From Candidatus Gastranaerophilales bacterium (GTDB lineage Bacteria; Cyanobacteriota; Vampirovibrionia; Gastranaerophilales; Gastranaerophilaceae): 64,000 nt of DNA. A program made the translations under genes and the position numbers. The stretch is taken from contig CALUWJ010000003.1 in the NCBI GenBank assembly GCA_944324455.1, positions 62,001-126,000 on the forward strand, read 5' to 3'. Numbering within the stretch: the first letter of the stretch is position 1; every line of letters begins with the position of its first letter. Positions 18,001-26,108 of the stretch are shown one piece after another. The notes beneath the pieces are model-generated. The model searched no databases. It had not been told where the DNA came from and worked only from the letters and a program-made list of their open reading frames with translations.

Positions 18001-18359
18001 CAAAAAAAATATTAATTGTTGAAGATAATGAATTGAATATGAAGCTATTTTTTGATATATTGACATATCAAAATTTTGAGGTTGAAAAATCGTTTGATGG
18101 ATTGGATGCATATAATAAATTAAAAGAAAATAAATATGATTTAGTGATTTTAGATATTCAACTACCTAAATTAGATGGTTTTTCTTTGATTGAAAAACTA
18201 AAATACGAAAATATAATATTACCTTCTATAATAGTTGTAAGTGCCTGTGCTATGGATTCAGACAAGCAAAAGGCTAAAGATTACGGCATTTTTGATTATC
18301 TTACTAAACCGATAGATATAAATAATTTTATAAAAACAGTAAAAGAAAAGCTTGGCTAA
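17997..18359 (+). CDS. Single-domain response regulator
   Basis: A 120-residue receiver with no output domain, resembling DivK and Spo0F-like phosphorelay proteins. Acidic residues are in ILIVEDNELNMKL, the phospho-acceptor Asp in LVILDIQLPKLDGF (residue about 53) and Lys in YLTKPIDI. The switch position is Ser in VVSACAMD. Translation is coupled to the upstream kinase (ATGA overlap), so the kinase is its likely phosphodonor. The output target must be elsewhere. Confidence 0.9.
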   Translation: MTKKILIVEDNELNMKLFFDILTYQNFEVEKSFDGLDAYNKLKENKYDLVILDIQLPKLDGFSLIEKLKYENIILPSIIVVSACAMDSDKQKAKDYGIFDYLTKPIDINNFIKTVKEKLG

Positions 18360-18360
18360 T

Positions 18361-20142
18361 TTATTTATCTAAAATCTTTTTGGTTTTGAAGTTAGGGCAA
18401 ACTCCGCAGTTGTTGCATTTTACTTCACATGGAACTGTTGCAATAGCTTTTTTTGCTTTTTTGTATTCAGCTAAAAGCCAAGATTTATTAACCCCATAAA
18501 AAATATTATCCCAAGGCAGAATTTCATTTTCTAAAAATTCTTTTGAAGCTTCTTTTTCGATATCAATATTTAATTTATCAGCTATTTTTTGATACAAGTC
18601 AAAATCTAAATTTTCATCCCATGAATCTAAATATGAACCTTCTTTATATAATTCATAAATAAAATCATTTAATTTTTCATCGCCGCGAGTAAAAAATGCT
18701 TCTAATTGCGACATTTTAGGGTTGTGAAAATTGAATTTGACATTTTTTAATTTATCTTTCAGATTTTTTAAATACTGAATTTTTTCTTGAATTTCAGAAA
18801 TTGTATTTTGTCTTGCCCATTGAAAAGGAGTATGGGGTTTTGGTACAAAAACAGAAATTGAACAAGTGATTTGTGGATATTTTAAACCTTGTTCTCTGCA
18901 TGCCAAATTGACTTGTTCGATTAATTCAACAATTCCAGCTAAATCTTCATAATTTTCAAAAGGTAAACCTATAACAAAATAATATTTAATTTTATTCCAA
19001 CCGTTTTTAATACATGAAATTGTTGCATTGATTATTTGTTCAGCTGATAAGTTTTTATTTATAACATCTCTCATTCTTTGGCTGCCCGCTTCAGGAGCGA
19101 TTGTAACGGTTGCCTTTTTCTCGCTTTGTGCTAGTTTTGCAAGCTCTAGTGAAAACCTGTCTGCTCTTTGAGATGGCAGAGAAACGTTAATTCCTGTTCC
19201 TCTAAAATGACAGTTTAATTCAGATAATATTTCTTCAATTTTTCCATGGTCATTTGATGATAAAGATAAAAGAGAGTATTCGTCATATCCTGTGTTTTTG
19301 GTATATTCTTTAGCTAATTTCACTATATCATCTTTTTTTCTTTCTCTAATTGGAAGATTAATGTGTGAGGCTTGACAAAAACGGCATAATCTGGCGCAGC
19401 CTCTTCTTAATTCAATTATTGCTCTATCATGAACAGAAGCGAAATGTGGAATAGGAGAATTAATCGGATGATTTTCATAAGTTAGTTGAGCAATTCTTTT
19501 ATTTGCTTTGTTGTCAACTAAAGGCGCATATACACCTTCAATTTTTGCCAGTTCTTTTATAATTTCATTTCTTGGTAATTTGTTTTTTGATTCGATATAT
19601 TTTTCTAAAACTTCAATGTTGACATCTTCGCCATCCCCTATGATAAAAATATCAATAAACTTATTTATTGGTTTGGGGTTAGATGTGCAGGGGCCCCCTG
19701 CTATAATAATCGGGTGAGAGTCAATTCTATCTTTATTAAAAATAGGAATGTTTGACATTTCAAGAAGTTTTAAAACTGTTGTATAGCACATTTCATATTG
19801 AAGCCCAAAGCCAATTATGTCAAATTCTTTTGGTTTTCTTTTAGATTCCAGTGCATAGATTTCTTTGTTGTTTTTTTCTAAAAGTTCTAAAAAATCTTTA
19901 TCAGGTGCATATAATCTATCGCATAATAAATTTTTTCTTTTATTAATTAAATCGTAAATTATTTTATGACCAAAATTGCTTATCCCGATTTCATATTTAT
20001 CCGGAAAAACAAAAAGAAATTTGCCTTCTGTTGAATTAAAATCTTTGTCATAAGAGCCGTATTCATCTCCAATATATCTTGATGGACGCTCAACTTGTTG
20101 TAAAATATTTTCGTATTCAGCTAAAAAATTATCATCTATCAT
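18361..20142 (-). CDS. B12-binding-type radical SAM protein
   Basis: A 593-residue protein. The N-terminal part (LPxxY-like ERPSRYIGDEYGSYDKDF; GGPCTSNPKPINKFIDIFIIGDGE) resembles the B12-binding-like domain of the TIGR03960 radical SAM family. The radical SAM core has the cluster motif GCARLCRFCQA (CxxxCxxC). The C-terminus adds another cysteine set, CEVKCNNCGVC, which could bind a second cluster. The DUF2344 partner often fused to this family is absent. The reaction is unknown. TTTAAT stands 6 nt before the ATG with no Shine-Dalgarno sequence, so it may be leaderless. HLR1-like direct repeats lie at 20174-20191. Confidence 0.8.
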   Translation of the reverse strand: MIDDNFLAEYENILQQVERPSRYIGDEYGSYDKDFNSTEGKFLFVFPDKYEIGISNFGHKIIYDLINKRKNLLCDRLYAPDKDFLELLEKNNKEIYALESKRKPKEFDIIGFGLQYEMCYTTVLKLLEMSNIPIFNKDRIDSHPIIIAGGPCTSNPKPINKFIDIFIIGDGEDVNIEVLEKYIESKNKLPRNEIIKELAKIEGVYAPLVDNKANKRIAQLTYENHPINSPIPHFASVHDRAIIELRRGCARLCRFCQASHINLPIRERKKDDIVKLAKEYTKNTGYDEYSLLSLSSNDHGKIEEILSELNCHFRGTGINVSLPSQRADRFSLELAKLAQSEKKATVTIAPEAGSQRMRDVINKNLSAEQIINATISCIKNGWNKIKYYFVIGLPFENYEDLAGIVELIEQVNLACREQGLKYPQITCSISVFVPKPHTPFQWARQNTISEIQEKIQYLKNLKDKLKNVKFNFHNPKMSQLEAFFTRGDEKLNDFIYELYKEGSYLDSWDENLDFDLYQKIADKLNIDIEKEASKEFLENEILPWDNIFYGVNKSWLLAEYKKAKKAIATVPCEVKCNNCGVCPNFKTKKILDK

Positions 20143-20173
20143 ATATCTATTAAACTATAAATAATAAAAAAAT

Positions 20174-20191
20174 ATTGTTAAGTAATGTTAA
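20174..20191 (-). promoter_or_regulatory. HLR1-like direct repeat upstream of the radical SAM gene
   Basis: On the minus strand TTAACATT, two bases, TTAACAAT: two 8-bp direct repeats with 10-bp period, each one mismatch from the cyanobacterial HLR1 half-site (G/T)TTACA(A/T)(A/T). Binding by the RpaB homologue is an inference. Confidence 0.3.
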
Positions 20192-20288
20192 GATAATAAA
20201 AAATTAAAGGCAATTTTAAATATAAAAAATACTTTATTGTATTGTAAGGTTAGTTTAAAAATTAAATTAGGTTAGGAGTGTAATAATT

Positions 20289-20849
20289 ATGGCGTGGTTA
20301 ATTATGTCATTAAGAAGGTGTGAACTTCAAAGAAGTATCAATGATCACACTATGGAAAAATTACAATTATCAAGACAATTGAGAAGGTTAGCAAGTTTTT
20401 CAACAGCCATTGGCGACGGGCAAATTACACCATCGGAAATTGCTTCTGTTGGTAAAGATTTATTTGGTGATGCGCTTGATTTTATGGGCTATTCAAATGA
20501 AGTAGCTGCTCAAATGGCTCAAGAGCAAACCGATTATTATGCATCTGCTTATGATTCAGTTACTCAAGAACAATATTATAATAATCCGTCTTTGGCTGCT
20601 CAAGCTCAACTATATTATGATGAAAGCGGAAACTTAGACACAGATACAATGTATCAGGAATTTTATGCTGAAGCATTAAAAGAATTTGCAGAAAATTACT
20701 TTATGCCTCTATTAAATGAAAAAGAAAAAGAAATGCAAGATCAGCAAACAGAATTAGAAACCTTGGTTGAATCTGAACAAGCAGAACTTGAACAATTAAA
20801 GAGTTCAACAAGCCAAGAAATCCAAAATAGTACAATTAAATTAAGCTAA
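20289..20849 (+). CDS. Hypothetical protein with C-terminal coiled coil
   Basis: A 186-residue protein I do not recognise. The N-terminus (MAWLIMSLRRCELQRSINDH) is basic and amphipathic. The region about 30-60 is ATGDGQITPSEIASVGKDLFG-like, and the middle is rich in Tyr and Gln. Residues about 135-175 are strongly Glu and Gln rich with heptad spacing, a probable coiled coil. There is no clear signal peptide. AGGAG lies 11 bases before the ATG. It has its own terminator and sits upstream of the RpaB gene. Confidence 0.6.
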   Translation: MAWLIMSLRRCELQRSINDHTMEKLQLSRQLRRLASFSTAIGDGQITPSEIASVGKDLFGDALDFMGYSNEVAAQMAQEQTDYYASAYDSVTQEQYYNNPSLAAQAQLYYDESGNLDTDTMYQEFYAEALKEFAENYFMPLLNEKEKEMQDQQTELETLVESEQAELEQLKSSTSQEIQNSTIKLS

Positions 20850-20888
20850 TAAACTAACTCCAAATCCTAATTTAAATATAACCAAAAT

Positions 20889-20916
20889 TGCTCGCCAATC
20901 GCGGGCATTTTTTTTT
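20889..20916 (+). terminator. Intrinsic terminator
   Basis: TGCTCGC (20889-20895) pairs with GCGGGCA (20901-20907, one G-U) and is followed by nine T. Confidence 0.85.
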
Positions 20917-21004
20917 TCAAAAAAAATTAATTTATGTTAATAATAGTTCAAAAATATATATATATTGTAATGTATAAAAAGTAATGAATAAGTAAGGAAG
21001 AAAA

Positions 21005-21748
21005 ATGACCAAAGACGTCCAAGAACAAACCGATTCAAAACAGAAAATTTTAGTTGTTGACGATGAAGCAAGTATCAGAAGAATTCTTGAAACTCGTTTA
21101 AAAATGGCAGGATATAATGTAGTTACTGCTGAAGACGGTGAAGAAGCAGTTGAATTATTTAATAAAACAAATCCCGATATTGTTATTTTGGATGTAATGA
21201 TGCCTAAAATGGATGGCTATGGAGTAACAAGAGAAATCAGAAGAGTATCTGATGTTCCTATAATTATCTTGACGGCTTTAGGGGATGTTTCAGAAAGAAT
21301 TACCGGTCTTGAACTTGGTGCTGATGATTATGTTATAAAACCATTTAGCCCAAAAGAACTTGAAGCTCGTGTTAAGGCTGTTTTAAGAAGAACTGTAAGT
21401 AAAGATATTACTGTTCCAACAGGTAAAACAACTAAAAATGTTATTACAACCGGAAATATTAAAATTGATACAGCAAGAAGACAAGTTTATCGCAAAAATG
21501 AAAGAATACGCCTTACAGGTATGGAATTTAGCTTGCTAGAGTTGTTGGTTAATAATTCTGGAACAGCATATTCAAGAAACGAAATTCTTCAACATGTTTG
21601 GGCTTATCCGCCTGATCATAGAATTGATACTCGTGTTGTTGACGTTCATATTTCAAGATTGCGTTCAAAATTGGAAACTGACCCTGCAAACCCTGAGTTG
21701 ATTTTAACAGCTCGCGGCATTGGTTATATGTTTCAAAGAATAGGTTAA
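21005..21748 (+). CDS. rpaB: RpaB/Ycf27-like OmpR-family response regulator
   Basis: A 247-residue response regulator. The receiver has DDEASIRRILETRL, the phospho-acceptor Asp in IVILDVMMPKMDGYG (residue about 64) and ADDYVIKPFSPKELEARV. The winged-helix output has IRLTGMEFSLLELLV, RVVDVHISRLRSKLE and ELILTARGIGYMFQRI. These segments match cyanobacterial RpaB as I remember it almost residue for residue, including the linker phrase GNIKIDTARRQVY. In cyanobacteria RpaB binds HLR1 sites and controls light-stress and photosystem genes, normally with kinase NblS, which is not in this window. The ribosome-binding site is AAGGAAG. Monocistronic, with a terminator. Confidence 0.88.
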   Translation: MTKDVQEQTDSKQKILVVDDEASIRRILETRLKMAGYNVVTAEDGEEAVELFNKTNPDIVILDVMMPKMDGYGVTREIRRVSDVPIIILTALGDVSERITGLELGADDYVIKPFSPKELEARVKAVLRRTVSKDITVPTGKTTKNVITTGNIKIDTARRQVYRKNERIRLTGMEFSLLELLVNNSGTAYSRNEILQHVWAYPPDHRIDTRVVDVHISRLRSKLETDPANPELILTARGIGYMFQRIG

Positions 21749-21764
21749 TAAGATAACTGTATTT

Positions 21765-21804
21765 ATGGCTTGTGCAATTCGCGCAAGCCATATTTTATTT
21801 TTTT
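21765..21804 (+). terminator. Intrinsic terminator after rpaB
   Basis: ATGGCTTGTGC (21765-21775) pairs with GCGCAAGCCAT (21781-21791, one G-U) and is followed by a T-rich tract. Confidence 0.85.
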
Positions 21805-21807
21805 GGT

Positions 21808-22407
21808 ATGAATAATAAAATTAAATTAATTAAAAAAGAAAATAAAATATCTGATAAAAATATTCTTATAATTGGAGTGTTTCATGGTGATGAGCCACAG
21901 GGTGAATATTTTATTAACTCTTATTTACAAAAAGATTTCCTTTTTAAAAACAACTTGTATTTTATCCCAAAACTAAATTCATCAAATAAAAGAAAAAACA
22001 TTAATAATGTTGATTTAAATAGAAATTTTCCAACTAAAAATTGGGTTTTAGGTGAAGTTGACAGTGATTATTTTGGTGGTTTTGAACCAAATAGTGAAAT
22101 TGAAACACAATTTTTGGTAGATTTGATAAATAAAAACAACTTCAGCGCAATTATAACAATTCATTCACCATATAAAGTTGTAAATTTTGACGGACCCGCA
22201 GAAGAACTTGCAAACGTTGCAAGCTCGATTTTAGGCTACCCAACAAGCAGTGATATAGGTTATCCAACTCCAGGGAGTTTTGGAACTTATTGCGGAATTG
22301 AAAGAAAAATTCCAACCCTAACAATTGAAATTGATGAAGAAGAAAATATGGAACTTTTAAATAAAAAATTCCATACATTCTTTGAATATCTTGAAAATGA
22401 TTTTTAA
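21808..22407 (+). CDS. M14-family zinc amidase/carboxypeptidase, MpaA-like
   Basis: A 199-residue cytosolic enzyme. The zinc ligands are in IIGVFHGDEPQGE (HxxE) and later TIHSP. The substrate Arg is in DLNRNFPT, and the catalytic Glu is in TLTIEIDE. This pattern and short length resemble murein peptide amidase MpaA, which cleaves gamma-D-Glu-diaminopimelate in recycled muropeptides. The start at 21808 follows the rpaB terminator; a frame extension to 21772 would start inside that hairpin. No Shine-Dalgarno sequence is visible. It overlaps the convergent PHP gene by 4 bp. Confidence 0.78.
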   Translation: MNNKIKLIKKENKISDKNILIIGVFHGDEPQGEYFINSYLQKDFLFKNNLYFIPKLNSSNKRKNINNVDLNRNFPTKNWVLGEVDSDYFGGFEPNSEIETQFLVDLINKNNFSAIITIHSPYKVVNFDGPAEELANVASSILGYPTSSDIGYPTPGSFGTYCGIERKIPTLTIEIDEEENMELLNKKFHTFFEYLENDF

Positions 22408-23252
22408 ATCATATCAATCTTCTTTTTCTCTAAAATTAATTTATCATATATCCAATCAGGAACAAAATTTTTACCCATTAATATGGTTCCATGGTTCATT
22501 GAAGGTGCATGAAAATCTGATCCGCCTGTTACGATTAATCCATATTGTTCAGCTAGTGTTGAAAAATGCTCAACCGCAGCAGGGGAGTGTTTTCTATGGT
22601 ATGCTTCAATTCCTCTTAATCCATAATTAACAAGCTCGCAAGTTAGGCTGTCTGCTATATCAACATCAATAGGATGCGCAAAAACAGGAATTCCTCCTGC
22701 TTCTGATATTATTTCTACTGCATCATGCGGTGATACCGTTTTTCTTTCTATATATACATCAGAATTGTTGTTTATAAATTTTGCATAAGCTTCCATTATA
22801 TTCGAGCTGCCGCCACAAGAGGTTATGGCTCTTGCAATATGGGGTCTGCCTATTGAACCTTGTGGAGAAACTAATTTTTGTACATCTTCAAATTTTATTT
22901 TAATTCCTTGTTTTTTTGCTAATAATTCAATAATTTGATGAGTTTGTTCTATTCTGGCTTTTTGTTGAAAATTTAACATTTCAATGAATTGTTTATTATT
23001 TTCATCCATAAAGTAACCTAAGATATGAACTTCCCAACCTTTATAAATTGTGTTTATTTCAACTCCGGGAATAACTTCAAGTTTTATGTTGTTATCATTA
23101 ATATATTTTTGTGCTACTTTGTGTGAAAGAACATTATCATGATCGGTTAATGCGATTACATCAAGTTCGCATTGAAGTGCAGTATCAACAATTTTTTCCG
23201 GACTTAACATTCCGTCAGAATAAGTTGTATGGATATGTAAATCAATCTTCAC
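22404..23252 (-). CDS. PHP-domain phosphoesterase, TrpH/RNase AM-like
   Basis: A 282-residue metal-dependent phosphoesterase. PHP metal motifs are KIDLHIHTTYSDG, ALTDHDNVLS, PGVEIN and HILGYF, plus FAHPIDV and TGGSDFHAP near the C-terminus. The family includes 5'-nucleotidase/RNase AM enzymes. A GTG start at 23252 is preferred because GAGGA lies 8 bases upstream and the product then begins like its relatives; upstream Met codons lie inside the preceding gene. It is third in the rny-ymdB-PHP operon, which suggests a role in RNA turnover. Confidence 0.85.
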   Translation of the reverse strand: MKIDLHIHTTYSDGMLSPEKIVDTALQCELDVIALTDHDNVLSHKVAQKYINDNNIKLEVIPGVEINTIYKGWEVHILGYFMDENNKQFIEMLNFQQKARIEQTHQIIELLAKKQGIKIKFEDVQKLVSPQGSIGRPHIARAITSCGGSSNIMEAYAKFINNNSDVYIERKTVSPHDAVEIISEAGGIPVFAHPIDVDIADSLTCELVNYGLRGIEAYHRKHSPAAVEHFSTLAEQYGLIVTGGSDFHAPSMNHGTILMGKNFVPDWIYDKLILEKKKIDMI

Positions 23253-24063
23253 TTTCCTGTTCCTCTTGTTCATTATATTCAAAACTTATTCTATTAATGC
23301 TTTTGGCGCAATTGCCATTAAATGTTATCTCACAAGCATTAAGTATATACGGTGATTTCATTTCTACATCAAATCTCTCACTAATCGATGTTACTAATCT
23401 TTTAAGCGAGGCTTGATATTCCATTCCTATAATTCCTGTTTTGCTTCCGCAAAAACCGGCATCTGTTTGATATGCATGACCATCAACAATGATTTCATCT
23501 GCTGTTGGCACGTGTGTATGTGTTCCAATGACTGCACTTGCGCCTAAGTCAAATGCAAAACGCGCAAAGCATTGTTTTTCGGCTGTTGCTTCAGCATGAA
23601 AATCAATGAATATGATTTTATCATCAATATTTGTTCTGTTTTTCAGTTTGTCAAATATTTCTTCTAGAGCCACAAAAGGGCAGTTAATCGGAGGCATAAA
23701 AGTTTTGCCTAAAAGATTTATCACAATTACACCATTATCAAAAATTCTATATCCAACTCCGGGGGTGGATTTATGATAATTATATGGGCGTATTAAAATA
23801 TCTGCTTCATTAATATAGGATATGATATCTTTTTTGTCCCATATATGATTTCCGCTCGTCATACAGTTTATGCCATAACTTTGGAGTTCGTCATAGTTTT
23901 TTTTAGTCAGTCCAAAACCATGGCTTGCATTTTCTACATTTGCAATTATAAAATCGTATTCAGCTTTTTTATTGTTTTCATTAAGAAATTTATTTACAAT
24001 ATTTCTTCCGCAGCGACCTACTATGTCACCTATGAATAATATTTTAAAGTCGTTATTTTGCAT
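23242..24063 (-). CDS. ymdB: YmdB-family metallophosphoesterase
   Basis: A 273-residue calcineurin-like phosphoesterase of the TIGR00282 type. Metal-site motifs are LFIGDIVGRCGR (residues about 10-21), NVENASHGFGLT, TSGNHIWDK, FIDFHAEATAEK and IGTHTHVPTADE. Family members hydrolyse 2',3'-cyclic nucleotides, and in Bacillus the gene lies next to rny, as here. The ATG follows the rny stop by about 15 bp. Cytosolic, no signal peptide. Confidence 0.9.
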   Translation of the reverse strand: MQNNDFKILFIGDIVGRCGRNIVNKFLNENNKKAEYDFIIANVENASHGFGLTKKNYDELQSYGINCMTSGNHIWDKKDIISYINEADILIRPYNYHKSTPGVGYRIFDNGVIVINLLGKTFMPPINCPFVALEEIFDKLKNRTNIDDKIIFIDFHAEATAEKQCFARFAFDLGASAVIGTHTHVPTADEIIVDGHAYQTDAGFCGSKTGIIGMEYQASLKRLVTSISERFDVEMKSPYILNACEITFNGNCAKSINRISFEYNEQEEQESED

Positions 24064-24080
24064 TGACTATTGCCCAAGGT

Positions 24081-25613
24081 TTATTTGGCAATTTCGGTAA
24101 CTCTGACTTCTCTAACTACGGTTACACGAATTTGTCCGGGGTATTCCAATTCATCTTCAATACGTTTTGCAATATCGCGAGCAAGTTTGGAGCTTGCTAC
24201 ATCGTCAAACATATTAGGTTGAACAATAACCCTAACCTCTCGACCAGCTGACACAGCAAAGGATTGCTTAATACCTTCATAACTGTTAGCAATTTCTTCC
24301 AGTTTTTTGAGGCGTTTTATATAGATTTCAAGTGTGTCGCGACGTGCTCCCGGTCTTCCTGCTGATATAGTATCTGCTATTTTAACCAAAGCATCTGTTA
24401 GATTAATACAAGGAACATCGTCGTGGTGTGCTTCAATTGCGTGTATAATATGCTCTTTTTCGCCAAATCGACGACATAAATCCACGCCAAGTTGAACGTG
24501 CGTTCCTTCTTGTTCTTGGTCTATTGCTTTTCCTATATCATGTAAGAGTCCGGCACGCTTAGCGCTTTTTACATCTGAGCCAAGTTCGGTTGCAAGCATT
24601 CCTGCAATTTGACCAACTTCAATTGAATGTTTTAAAACATTTTGCCCGTAGCTTGTTCTATAATATAAGCGTCCAAGTGTTTTTGTTAGCTCTTTGTTAA
24701 GGTTCATAATTCCAAGGTCAACGGCTGCTCGTTCACCTTCTTGTTTAATTTTGTTTTCAATTTCTTTTACTGATTTTTCGTATACTTCTTCAATTCTGAC
24801 AGGGTGTATTCTGCCATCTTGAATTAGTTTTTCAATTGTCAATTTTGCAATTTCACGTCTTATAGGGTCGAAAGATGATAATACAACGGCTTCCGGTGTA
24901 TCATCAATGATTAAATCTACTCCCGTAAGAGTTTCAAGGGTTCTTATGTTTCTGCCTTCACGACCGATAATTCTTCCCTTCATTTCGTCAGACGGTAGCG
25001 AAACAACGCAAACACTGGTTTCTATAACTTGTTCAATTGCGCATTTTTGCATTGTTTGGCTTAAGATTTCACGAGATTTTTCTTCTGCAGCTTCTTTTAT
25101 TGCAATTTCATTTTCTCTTATTAATTGTATTTTTTCTTGTGCTAGTTCGTCTTTTAGCTGGTCCAAGAGAGTTGTTTTTGCCTCTTCTCTTGACATTTGC
25201 GCAACACGTTCAAGCTCTGTAATTTGACGAGCAATTGCATCAGCCAAATAATCTTCTTTTTGTTCTAGTTCATCTTCTTTTTTAGACAAAACAACTTCTC
25301 TATCAACAATTCCTTGAGATTTTTGTTCTAGTTCATCTTCTTTTTTAAATAAGTCTTGTTGAATTTTTTCGAATTCTTGTCTTTTTTCCCTTGCTAACTC
25401 ATCAAGCTCCATTCTTTCTTTGTGAAGTTCTTCCTTAGCTGAAATCAGAGCTTCTTTTTTAAGGAATTGTTCTTTTTCTTTAAAGTCTTGTATATATTTT
25501 TGTTCGTTTTTTTCAAGCACCTCAACTTTAGCTTTTTGTCTTACAAAAAGAATAGTCATTAACGCACAGGCAGCTACTAAAATAGCCAGAATTGTATAAA
25601 TTAGAGTATTAAT
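24081..25613 (-). CDS. rny: Ribonuclease Y, probably with an AUU start
   Basis: A membrane-anchored endoribonuclease that initiates mRNA decay. The first ATG (25559) would remove most of the N-terminal anchor. In-frame codons up to 25613 encode NTLIYTILAILVAACALM, the expected transmembrane helix. No ATG, GTG or TTG opens that part, but AAGAGGA (25622-25628) lies 8 bases before ATT at 25611-25613. From there the protein is 510 residues, normal for the family. A coiled coil follows (about 30-190), then a KH domain with GRIIGREGRNIRTLE, and an HD domain with LLHDIGKAID. Heads the rny-ymdB-PHP operon. Confidence 0.88.
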   Translation of the reverse strand: MNTLIYTILAILVAACALMTILFVRQKAKVEVLEKNEQKYIQDFKEKEQFLKKEALISAKEELHKERMELDELAREKRQEFEKIQQDLFKKEDELEQKSQGIVDREVVLSKKEDELEQKEDYLADAIARQITELERVAQMSREEAKTTLLDQLKDELAQEKIQLIRENEIAIKEAAEEKSREILSQTMQKCAIEQVIETSVCVVSLPSDEMKGRIIGREGRNIRTLETLTGVDLIIDDTPEAVVLSSFDPIRREIAKLTIEKLIQDGRIHPVRIEEVYEKSVKEIENKIKQEGERAAVDLGIMNLNKELTKTLGRLYYRTSYGQNVLKHSIEVGQIAGMLATELGSDVKSAKRAGLLHDIGKAIDQEQEGTHVQLGVDLCRRFGEKEHIIHAIEAHHDDVPCINLTDALVKIADTISAGRPGARRDTLEIYIKRLKKLEEIANSYEGIKQSFAVSAGREVRVIVQPNMFDDVASSKLARDIAKRIEDELEYPGQIRVTVVREVRVTEIAK

Positions 25614-25621
25614 TGTTCCGG

Positions 25622-25628
25622 TCCTCTT
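25622..25628 (-). promoter_or_regulatory. Ribosome-binding site that points to an ATT start for rny
   Basis: AAGAGGA on the minus strand lies 8 nt before ATT (25611-25613). It is too far (about 60 nt) from the first ATG at 25559 to serve it. Confidence 0.6.
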
Positions 25629-25856
25629 ATAATCTGTTAACCATTTGATAGACCATTAGCATATTTAATTTTTTATATATAAAATGATAAAAGCCATCTT
25701 AATGATAATATTCTATCACAACATTTTAAATTTGAATATAAATTTATATTTGTTAAAATTTCCAACCATTTATTTGATTTAATTGTGTATTAAAATGTTA
25801 AGATTATATTGTTGACATTATATTTAAATTCATTAAATAATCAAAAAGGCTGTATT

Positions 25857-26108
25857 ATGTTATCAAATTTAGTTTCATTATTAACAAAATCGCTAACTTC
25901 AACAAGTCAAATAGCGCCTAGCAGACAAATTGCAGCAAAAACAAATAATCCTTTTTCAAGTGGTGAAAACGAAAATCCGTTTTTATCAACAAGTTTTGGC
26001 TCAAATTATTCTTATGGCAAAAATAGGCCCATTTCAGGCGGTTATTTTGCAGGATATTACAATGGCAAACCCAATATTGTCGGAAGAAAGTTGTTTATAG
26101 AAGTTTAG
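25857..26108 (+). CDS. Small hypothetical protein, Gly/Ser/Asn rich
   Basis: An 83-residue protein starting MLSNLVSLLTKSLTSTSQ, with an amphipathic N-terminus and a low-complexity middle (NNPFSSGENENPFLSTSFG) ending SGGYFAGYYNGKPNIVGRK. The ATG at 25857 has AAAAGG nearby; an upstream ATG at 25809 lacks one and overlaps a possible TTGACA promoter element at 25811-25816. The stop overlaps the convergent 464-residue gene by 4 bp. Not recognised. Confidence 0.5.
   Translation: MLSNLVSLLTKSLTSTSQIAPSRQIAAKTNNPFSSGENENPFLSTSFGSNYSYGKNRPISGGYFAGYYNGKPNIVGRKLFIEV

Noticed and set aside
21549-21791. 80-codon minus-strand ORF overlapping rpaB
   Set aside because: Antisense shadow of the rpaB output domain, with its start inside the rpaB terminator.
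24081-25559. Shorter RNase Y starting at the first ATG
   Set aside because: It would lose most of the conserved membrane helix and has no ribosome-binding site; the upstream frame restores both.
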